From contig CAJZGD010000054.1 of assembly GCA_915275065.1 (NCBI GenBank), forward strand, positions 1 to 12,024: a stretch of DNA of 12,024 bases, written 5' to 3'. A model generated the notes under the pieces. The model was not told the DNA's origin, ran no database searches, and was given only the letters and a program-made list of their open reading frames with translations. This DNA is from an uncultured Corynebacterium sp. (GTDB taxonomy: Bacteria; Actinomycetota; Actinomycetes; Mycobacteriales; Mycobacteriaceae). Position 1 is the first letter of the stretch. Every line of letters starts with the position of its first letter. Positions 7,245 through 12,024 of the stretch are shown here, piece by piece. The translations under genes and the position numbers were made by a program.

Positions 7245-7320
7245 CTAAGCATGGTTTTGTTTTTCTGTTGTGTTGAATCCCCAGGTGCTGGCGTGCCCTA
7301 AAACTGGAAACCATGCTTAG
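7245..7320. repeat. Palindromic element 1 (76 bp)
   Basis: Arms CTAAGCATGGTTT and AAACCATGCTTAG pair over 13 bp. The interior is close to that of element 4 (shared GTTTTGTTTTTCTG and AATCCCCAGG). It is followed by AACTTTTGAAGCC. Confidence 0.85.
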
Positions 7321-7381
7321 AACTTTTGAAGCCTGGGTGGGTTGGTGGTGGCGTTTTTGTTCTCGGGGGGCTGCGAGTGTG

Positions 7382-7446
7382 CTAAGCATGGTCTTCGGTT
7401 AAATCAGCCCTCCATAAGACCCCATCTGAATAAAGACCATGCTTAT
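7382..7446. repeat. Palindromic element 2 (65 bp)
   Basis: Arms TAAGCATGGTCTT and AAGACCATGCTTA pair over 13 bp; the last base of the right site is T instead of G. The base after GGT is C and is matched by G on the other arm, where elements 1, 4 and 5 have a T-A pair. Confidence 0.85.
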
Positions 7447-7507
7447 TGGCTTTGCTGTCTTTCTAGTTTCAGATGCCGACTTCATGGCTGATCGTGCTGC
7501 ATTTCTT

Positions 7508-7582
7508 CTAAGCATGGTCTTTTGTTGATGTGGCTGGTTTTCCTGGGGTTTTGTGGCTGGTTGGAATGGAAACCATGCTTAG
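7508..7582. repeat. Palindromic element 3 (75 bp)
   Basis: The 11-bp sites pair perfectly, then C faces A. The interior shares GTTGATG, a TTTTCCTGGG-like centre and TTTGTGGC with element 6. Confidence 0.85.
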
Positions 7583-7655
7583 CAAGTGTGAAGTAGGGTG
7601 GGTTGATTGGTTTTCCTCCGGGACGGTTTTGGCCTTCTGCCATGTTGCAGATCTG

Positions 7656-7731
7656 CTAAGCATGGTTTTGTTTTTCTGCTGTGTTAAATCCCCAGGAGTC
7701 GGCTGGCTCTAAAACTGGAAACCATGCTTAG
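7656..7731. repeat. Palindromic element 4 (76 bp)
   Basis: Arms pair over 13 bp inside the element and 14 bp when the flanking G (7655) and C (7732) are included. The interior resembles element 1 with scattered substitutions. Confidence 0.85.
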
Positions 7732-7815
7732 CAAACGTGCGGCATGGTTGTGGTGTTGGTGTGGGTTGCTGCTGTCCAATGGAAGCCTCGATCGGCTTAC
7801 TTTGCCGCATACTTG

Positions 7816-7880
7816 CTAAGCATGGTTTTTGGGGAAAACCGGTTGCTACAGGGTCGCCAGAACACGGAAACCATGCTTAG
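7816..7880. repeat. Palindromic element 5 (65 bp)
   Basis: Arms CTAAGCATGGTTT and AAACCATGCTTAG pair over 13 bp. The interior is unlike that of the 75-76 bp elements. It is followed by AACACTTGAAGCC. Confidence 0.85.
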
Positions 7881-7941
7881 AACACTTGAAGCCTAAGCTG
7901 GCTGGTGAAGGTGCCTTGAACCCTGGGTGATAGCAATGGTT

Positions 7942-8017
7942 CTAAGCATGGTGTTTGGTTGATGCGGCAGGATTTCCCTGGGACTTTGTGGCCCGCCGGA
8001 ATAAAGACCATGCTTAG
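7942..8017. repeat. Palindromic element 6 (76 bp)
   Basis: The 11-bp sites pair, then G faces G, then three more A-T pairs. Outside, GTT (7939-7941) pairs with AAC (8018-8020), so the stem can be 14 bp toward the outside. It is followed by AACGTCTGAAGCC. Confidence 0.85.
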
Positions 8018-8032
8018 AACGTCTGAAGCCCC

Positions 8033-8064
8033 GGGTGTGTCGCGCCCTGCCCCGCGACGCACCC
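8033..8064. repeat. GC-rich 12-bp stem-loop between the array and recR
   Basis: GGGTGTGTCGCG (8033-8044) pairs with CGCGACGCACCC (8053-8064) over 12 positions, one a G-U pair, around an 8-nt loop. There is no T tract on either strand, so a simple intrinsic terminator is unlikely. It begins 16 bp after element 6 and lies about 90 bp before recR. Confidence 0.65.
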
Positions 8065-8098
8065 ACCCCGCAACACACAGCGCCGCAGCGCTGCCCCG

Positions 8099-8128
8099 TT
8101 GTTTCATGTCCGGGCGGTGTGGGAGAAT
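8099..8128 (+). promoter_or_regulatory. Possible recR promoter
   Basis: TTGTTT (8099-8104) and GAGAAT (8123-8128) are 18 nt apart. The match is moderate, but recR needs its own promoter because a terminator and the array separate it from ebfC. Confidence 0.3.
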
Positions 8129-8155
8129 CAACGTCGAGTGATGAAAGGATGAGGT

Positions 8156-8815
8156 GTGGTGTTTGAAGGCCCGTTACAGGATTTGATTGATGAATTGTCG
8201 CGTCTGCCTGGGGTAGGGCCGAAGAGTGCGCAGCGTATCGCGTTTCACCTGCTGCATGTGGATCCAATAGACATTACTCGGTTGCAGGCTGCGCTGGGGG
8301 CCGTCCAGCAGGGGGTGAGTTTTTGCCGGATCTGCCACAACATTTCCCGGGATGAGGTGTGTCGGATTTGCGCGGATTCGGGCCGGGACCGGTCGACAAT
8401 TTGTGTGGTCGAGGAGCCCAAAGACATCCAGGTTCTCGAACGTACTGGCGAATTCAATGGGCGGTATCATGTGCTCGGTGGGGCGTTGGATCCGCTGAAT
8501 AGCATTGGCCCGAAGGAACTGAATATCACCGCTTTGTTGCAGCGGATCGGCGGGGTGCTGCCGGATCGGGAGTTGGCGGATTCCACCCCGGAGCAGCCAT
8601 TATTCGATTCCACCCCGGAGATCACCGAGGTGATTCTCGCCACCGACCCCAACACTGAGGGTGAGGCTACCGCGAGCTATTTGGCGCGGCTGCTCAAGGA
8701 TTTTCCGGGGCTGGTGGTGTCTCGTCTCGCATCCGGCATGCCATTGGGTGGTGATTTGGAGTTTGTGGACGAGCTCACCTTGTCGCGGGCGCTCAGTGGC
8801 CGGCTAACGCTGTAG
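8156..8815 (+). CDS. recR: Recombination mediator protein RecR
   Basis: Forms the ring-shaped RecR clamp that works with RecF/RecO to load RecA on single-stranded gaps. The GTG at 8156 follows AAAGGA (8144-8149) with 6-nt spacing; 219 residues. Seen: an N-terminal helix-hairpin-helix with LSRLPGVGPKSAQRIAF, a zinc finger with C57, C60, C69 and C72, and a Toprim domain from ICVVEEPKD (E86) to ATDPNTEGEATA (D164), ending with GMPLGGDLEFVDELTLSRAL. It is about 20 residues longer than the common 198-200; the extra length lies inside Toprim at about 138-155, where DSTPEQPLF is followed by DSTPE, a partial tandem repeat. Its stop lies 12 bp inside the end of the convergent gatD. It is normally cotranscribed with ebfC, but here about 1 kb lies between them. 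Confidence 0.95.
   Translation: MVFEGPLQDLIDELSRLPGVGPKSAQRIAFHLLHVDPIDITRLQAALGAVQQGVSFCRICHNISRDEVCRICADSGRDRSTICVVEEPKDIQVLERTGEFNGRYHVLGGALDPLNSIGPKELNITALLQRIGGVLPDRELADSTPEQPLFDSTPEITEVILATDPNTEGEATASYLARLLKDFPGLVVSRLASGMPLGGDLEFVDELTLSRALSGRLTL
8579..8620 (+). repeat. 27-bp-period partial duplication inside recR
   Basis: GATTCCACCCCGGAG occurs at 8579-8593 and 8606-8620. The period is nine codons, so the frame is kept and DSTPE appears twice (residues 142-146 and 151-155). Confidence 0.75.
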
Positions 8816-9535
8816 CCGCTCCTTCCGCAGCTTGTCGACGACCGGAAGGTCCAACGGCTGTAGCTCGGACATGGGCATGTCCAGTGCCCACGCCAGGAGA
8901 AGATCCGCCAGTTGGGGGTTGCGGGCCAGGACCGGCCCATGCATGTAGGTGCAGATGATGCTGCCCTGAACTGCGCCTTCGTAGGTGGGCTGCTCGGTAT
9001 CGGAGTTGCCCACCCCGTGGGTGATGATGCCCAATGGTTTCGCGTCCGACCCGAGAATGCTGGAGCCGAAATGGTTACCAAACCCGGTGAGTGGTTCGGT
9101 CAGGCCGGCGGTGATGCCGCCATCGTTGGGGTGGGGGGTGGATTGGAGTTCTCCGATGAACCGCTTTTTCAGGCTGCCGGTGGTAGCGTCGATAAGCCCG
9201 GCGCCGGCAACCATCCTATTATCGGCGCGGAACGATTCACCAAGAACCTGCAACCCGGCGCAGATCGCCAGGATGGGTCGGCCGGCCGCCGCAGCTTTGT
9301 GCAGGCCGCCATCAGTGTTGATGTGTTCCGCGGCAAGGATTTGGGCGGTGTCTTCACCACCGCCGAGGCAGTACACGTCGAGGCTGGTGGGGATGGGGTC
9401 GCCAAGGTGGATGCGCACAATGTTCGCGTCGAAGCCGCGCATGCGGGCGCGTTGGCGTAGCACGAGGGCGTTGCCGTCATCACCGTAGGTGCCGAGTACG
9501 TCGGGCAGAACCAAACCAATCTGTAGGGTGCTCAT
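8804..9535 (-). CDS. gatD: Lipid II isoglutaminyl synthase, glutaminase subunit GatD
   Basis: Class I glutamine amidotransferase that releases ammonia from glutamine for MurT, which uses it to amidate D-Glu of the lipid II stem peptide at the inner face of the membrane. 243 residues. Seen: GTYGDDGNALVLRQR near the N terminus, LGGGED at 57-62, the nucleophile C92 in AICAGLQVLG, and H199 in YMHGPVLARNP, which together make the Cys-His pair of the triad; the third residue comes from MurT in this family. The fold is the CobB/CobQ-like glutaminase type without a synthase domain. The ATG at 9535 directly follows the murT stop with no gap; GGAG inside the murT end serves as ribosome binding site, so translation is probably coupled. 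The 3' end overlaps recR by 12 bp on the opposite strand, with no terminator visible between them. Confidence 0.93.
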   Translation of the reverse strand: MSTLQIGLVLPDVLGTYGDDGNALVLRQRARMRGFDANIVRIHLGDPIPTSLDVYCLGGGEDTAQILAAEHINTDGGLHKAAAAGRPILAICAGLQVLGESFRADNRMVAGAGLIDATTGSLKKRFIGELQSTPHPNDGGITAGLTEPLTGFGNHFGSSILGSDAKPLGIITHGVGNSDTEQPTYEGAVQGSIICTYMHGPVLARNPQLADLLLAWALDMPMSELQPLDLPVVDKLRKERLQR

Positions 9536-10813
9536 TTAATGTGTCTCCGCTTCAATCCGGCGCACCAATGCGCGTTTAAGATCCCGAAATGCCGTATAGT
9601 TGGCCAACACTTCCACTCGGCCTTCCGGGCAGGCCAGAACGGCGTCCATCATATTGGGGACGAGTTCGTGTTGAATGTCGGCGTAGGTGAGGCGCACCGC
9701 GAGGTCTGTACCGCGTTCCCCGGAGGCTTTCACCGCGAGTTCGCCAAAGTCTTCGAATCGGACATCCCACAGCCAGGACAGGTCTTCCCCGTCCGCGACT
9801 TGGCCGTTGACGGCGATGACGAGGCCGTCGGCGGTGCGGTCCACCATGGACATGGCTTCCTGCCAGCCGGCCGGGTTTTTGGCGAGGAGGAGGTGTATGT
9901 CTCGGTTGCCGAGCCGGAGGGTGGAGTATCGGCCGGCAACATCGTCCACGGTTTCAACCGCGGACACTGCCACGTCGAGGGGGATGCCGAAGCATTCCAC
10001 GGCTGCCGCGACCGCCTGGGTTGCGTTCCCCCGGTTGGCGGTTCCCGGTAGTTTCAGGGCGAGTGGCGCTATATCGTTGGTGGGGGTGTGGATGCCTTCT
10101 GGGGTGATGGTCCAGGTGGGTTCCGGTCGGCGGAATATCGTGCCGTCGGCCAGTGGTTGGGCGGCTTCCCACGTGCCGTCCGGGTGGTGGATGATGCGCC
10201 CACCGGTTCGGGGGCAGGACACCGAGTCGCCTTTCCAGCCGGCGCCGGCCGACACCCACACCACGTTTTTCGCTTCCCACGCCACCGAGGTGACCAGCAC
10301 ATCGTCACAGTTGGCGATGACGGTCATGTTTGGGTGGTTGAGGACGCATTGCCGGAGGGCGCGTTCGATTTTATTGATTTCGCCCACCCGGTCGAGTTGG
10401 TCCCTCGACAGGTTGAGGAGCACCAGGCAGGATGGTTGCAGCCGGTCTGCTACCGAGGGGACGTGGAGTTCGTCGCATTCTAAGACCACGTGGCTGGCTT
10501 CTTGGCCGGCCATGAGGGCGGTGATAATGCCGGCGTCCATGTTGTCGCCGCCTTCGTTGGTGGCTACTTGGTGCGCGCTGCGAATCGCGGTGGCGAGCAT
10601 TCGGGTGGTGGTGGATTTACCGTTGGTGCCGGTGATGAGCGCGACCGGCCGGCCGAATCCCAGGTTTTTCATGATCTGGGGGTCGATTTTTTCCGCAACC
10701 AGTCCGCCAATCATGCCGCCGGAGCCACGCCCGGTGGCACGAGAAGCGAAAGTAGCAAGCCGCGCCAGCCCAATGGCCGCCCTGGTGCGCGCGCGTAAAC
10801 GAGGGAACTTCAT
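9536..10813 (-). CDS. murT: Lipid II isoglutaminyl synthase, ligase subunit MurT
   Basis: Mur-ligase-like subunit that activates the D-Glu carboxylate of lipid II with ATP and transfers ammonia from GatD. The ATG at 10813 (MKFPRLRARTRA) gives 425 residues; upstream in-frame starts would lie inside the preceding gene. Seen: P-loop GTNGKSTTT (62-70, K66), ECDELHVPSVADRL, and LLNLSRDQLDRVGEI in the central ligase domain, then the C-terminal DUF1727 region with LAKNPAGWQEAM and WLWDVRFEDF. D350 there aligns with the Asp that completes the GatD triad. In place of the family's four-cysteine zinc ribbon the sequence reads SCPRTGG and then no further cysteines, so zinc binding is probably lost. No Shine-Dalgarno; a -10 box 8 nt upstream suggests a leaderless start. 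Confidence 0.93.
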   Translation of the reverse strand: MKFPRLRARTRAAIGLARLATFASRATGRGSGGMIGGLVAEKIDPQIMKNLGFGRPVALITGTNGKSTTTRMLATAIRSAHQVATNEGGDNMDAGIITALMAGQEASHVVLECDELHVPSVADRLQPSCLVLLNLSRDQLDRVGEINKIERALRQCVLNHPNMTVIANCDDVLVTSVAWEAKNVVWVSAGAGWKGDSVSCPRTGGRIIHHPDGTWEAAQPLADGTIFRRPEPTWTITPEGIHTPTNDIAPLALKLPGTANRGNATQAVAAAVECFGIPLDVAVSAVETVDDVAGRYSTLRLGNRDIHLLLAKNPAGWQEAMSMVDRTADGLVIAVNGQVADGEDLSWLWDVRFEDFGELAVKASGERGTDLAVRLTYADIQHELVPNMMDAVLACPEGRVEVLANYTAFRDLKRALVRRIEAETH

Positions 10814-10821
10814 GAGGAAAG

Positions 10822-10827
10822 AGTCTA
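10822..10827 (-). promoter_or_regulatory. -10 box of a possible leaderless murT promoter
   Basis: On the minus strand TAGACT lies 8 nt before the murT ATG in the 22-nt gap after the dnaQ-like gene. No Shine-Dalgarno is found there. The -35 region is not convincing, and read-through from the upstream gene is also possible. Confidence 0.35.
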
Positions 10828-10835
10828 GTCCTAAA

Positions 10836-12024
10836 CTATCGCCTGGAAACTCGCCGACTGCCCTTTTTCCGTGGTTGGCGTGTTGATCGCCCGGTAATTG
10901 AGCGAAGTACCGGCGAAGTTTCCGGCGGCGGGGTTGGTTCGCCGGGGGTAATTTGCGTGGTGCTGACCAATGTGAGGAACTCATCATCTGCCATGAGTGG
11001 CACGCCTTTTCGGGCCGCATGCATGGCCTTGCCGGACAGGTTATTGTGCTTGTTGCATACCACCAGTGATGTTTGTCGCGTTACCTTTTCGGAGTAGGAG
11101 AGGTCGTGTGTGGTGATTGCCTGAATGATGTCGTCGGGGTCTGCGGTGATTTCGGGGGCCACGACGATTTGCATGCCCTGGACCAGGGTGCCGGCGAACA
11201 CGCCCGGGTTGTGGAATTTCGGGGTGGCGGTTGCCGCGGCCACCCGGATGCTGGAGCGCTGTAGCCCGAACCGGTCTGGTTGGAGTTCGTCCGGCTTGAC
11301 GACGACCACGTGGTCGGGGTCGCGGAAGAACATGTCGGCCACCAGGAGGGTTTCCGCCCGGGTGACGTCGAATTCTGGTTGGCGGGCCCGTTCCACCGTT
11401 GCGGTTGCCGGCTCGCACTCCACCCCCAGCATTCGCGCAACCGTTCGAATGCGGGTGTCGGGGAGGTCCACGCCTCGCCGCCGGGCGGTGGCCAGCATGT
11501 CGACGATTCCTACCGGCCGGGGCACATGCCCAACGCGTTGCCGGCGCCGGGGTTTTCCTCGGCTTCCTCGCCGCCGGTTTGCCCGGGCGGCGGCCGTCAT
11601 CGCCCGCCGCGCTTCTTTATGGATGAACCCCCACACCAGCGGCACATTATGGGTGATCATGGTGCGGCCGTCGATGGTTTTGCCCAATGCTTTCAAAATG
11701 GAGCTGAATGATTTCCCGTCGGCGATTTCCTCTCGGGATAATCCGTGCATGTGTTTGGGGCCCGGATCGTCCGGCACCGATAGCACCGCGTGGAAGTCGG
11801 AATCCGGCTCCCCGGAGGCAGTCAGCACCACCGCATCAATGACCACCAGTTGCGCGGTTGATGGGTGAATGCCCGTGGTTTTCACGGTCACGGCCACAAA
11901 TGGGGTGCGGGCTAATTCCTCGGCCCGCTCCTGGGACACCTCCCGGGGTTTCGGGGTGGCTGCGGGGGCTTGTGGTTGCGGTTGGGATTGTGATTGTGGT
12001 TTGTGTGCCGCGCCGCCCGACCGG
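10836..12024 (-). CDS. DnaQ-like exonuclease-fold protein with BRCT domain (5' end beyond window)
   Basis: The frame is open to the right edge; before the GTG at 11939 it encodes a Pro/Gln-rich stretch of at least 28 residues, so the true start probably lies outside. Numbering from 11939: an epsilon-type 3'-5' exonuclease fold (about 12-215), recognised by FVAVTVKTTGIHP, HGLSREEI and MITHN, with a very basic insertion near 110-145, then a BRCT domain (about 245-330: VFAGTLVQGMQIV, SLVVCNKHNNLSGKAMHAARKGVPLMADDEF) and a basic tail. Catalytic residues of the DEDDh family are missing: the D-x-E of motif I is T18-V-K20, the Asp of motif II is V102, and motif III has TRAETLL where H..D is expected. 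It is therefore probably not a proofreading nuclease but a DNA- or protein-binding relative. It runs toward murT with a 22-nt gap. A gene name dnaQ would overstate the function. Confidence 0.8.
   Translation of the reverse strand, partial: RSGGAAHKPQSQSQPQPQAPAATPKPREVSQERAEELARTPFVAVTVKTTGIHPSTAQLVVIDAVVLTASGEPDSDFHAVLSVPDDPGPKHMHGLSREEIADGKSFSSILKALGKTIDGRTMITHNVPLVWGFIHKEARRAMTAAARANRRRGSRGKPRRRQRVGHVPRPVGIVDMLATARRRGVDLPDTRIRTVARMLGVECEPATATVERARQPEFDVTRAETLLVADMFFRDPDHVVVVKPDELQPDRFGLQRSSIRVAAATATPKFHNPGVFAGTLVQGMQIVVAPEITADPDDIIQAITTHDLSYSEKVTRQTSLVVCNKHNNLSGKAMHAARKGVPLMADDEFLTLVSTTQITPGEPTPPPETSPVLRSITGRSTRQPRKKGSRRVSRR

Larger units (their letters stand above)
7245..8017. repeat. Array of six alternating palindromic elements (twelve 11-bp sites)
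   Basis: CTAAGCATGGT and its complement ACCATGCTTAG alternate twelve times; only the site at 7436-7446 has a mismatch. Six elements (left site to right site) measure 76, 65, 75, 76, 65 and 76 bp, separated by 61, 61, 73, 84 and 61 bp. Start-to-start distances are 137, 126, 148, 160 and 126 bp. Interiors fall into families (elements 1 and 4 alike; 3 and 6 alike, with 2 resembling their ends), whereas the sites are nearly invariant. After the right site, AAC-N3-TGAAGCC recurs at elements 1, 5 and 6. The stretch is more T-rich than its surroundings, has no gene with a recognisable product, and no integrase or transposase nearby. It is not a CRISPR array. Function unknown: candidates are a multi-hairpin RNA, a protein-binding array or a family of small mobile palindromes. 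Confidence 0.9.

Noticed and set aside
7245..8017. CRISPR array
   Set aside because: Conserved sites are only 11-13 bp, alternate in orientation, and lie at unequal distances of 126-160 bp; no cas genes are present.
7245..8017. Integron cassette array with attC sites
   Set aside because: Imperfect palindromes of 65-76 bp recall attC, but the ends do not show the RYYYAAC/GTTRRRY core pair, there are no cassette genes between them and no integrase.
7311..8141. Short peptides starting at the ATG inside each right arm (MLRT... or MLSK..., up to 45 codons)
   Set aside because: The ATG belongs to the palindrome. Downstream reading differs between copies, stops after 7 codons at element 5, and has no ribosome binding site; residues are not conserved beyond the repeat itself.
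9687..10886. 399-codon plus-strand frame opposite murT
   Set aside because: Antisense shadow of murT, which carries the P-loop and DUF1727 motifs; the product is Arg/Ser-rich with no recognisable fold.

Overview
The window reads as chromosome of an actinobacterium of the Corynebacterium/mycolate group. Reasons: moderately high G+C, GTG starts, promoters with a -10 box that abuts the start codon (likely leaderless mRNAs), and the neighbourhood tRNA-Ser / SRP RNA / aspT / dnaX / ebfC / recR / gatD / murT / dnaQ-BRCT. The species cannot be named from the sequence.

Layout. 1-939 (minus): 5' part of an N6-adenine DNA methyltransferase gene that runs off the left edge. 940-1360: no recognisable gene. 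1361-1446 (minus): tRNA-Ser(GGA). About 1583-1671 (plus): small SRP RNA (ffs), divergent from the tRNA. 1790-3064 (plus): class Ic aspartate aminotransferase aspT. 3224-3778 (plus): a SUFU-domain protein. 3833-6670 (plus): a very long dnaX. 6791-7105 (plus): YbaB/EbfC, closed by a clear terminator. 7106-8155: about 1.05 kb without a gene, filled by an array of six imperfect palindromes and a separate 12-bp stem-loop. 8156-8815 (plus): recR. 8804-9535 (minus) gatD and 9536-10813 (minus) murT. 10836-12024 (minus): a DnaQ-like exonuclease-fold protein with a BRCT domain, whose 5' end lies outside the window.

Function. dnaX, ebfC and recR form the widespread replication/recombination-repair cluster: clamp loader, nucleoid-associated protein and recombination mediator. 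MurT and GatD together amidate the D-glutamate of lipid II, and their genes abut with no gap (TAA directly followed by ATG). The DnaQ-like gene lies 22 bp upstream of murT on the same strand. aspT feeds amino-acid metabolism, and the methyltransferase is probably part of a restriction or defence locus to the left.

Most unusual feature: the 7245-8017 array. An 11-bp site, CTAAGCATGGT, occurs twelve times in strictly alternating orientation (one copy has a single mismatch). The start-to-start distances of the six palindromes are 137, 126, 148, 160 and 126 bp, differing by steps of 11-12 bp. Both inner and outer flanks of the site show paired changes. The array separates ebfC from recR, which are normally adjacent. 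I do not recognise it as any named element. Secondary observations are a DnaQ-like protein that has lost the DEDDh catalytic residues, a MurT without the four-cysteine zinc ribbon, and a repeated tryptophan motif in the long DnaX linker.
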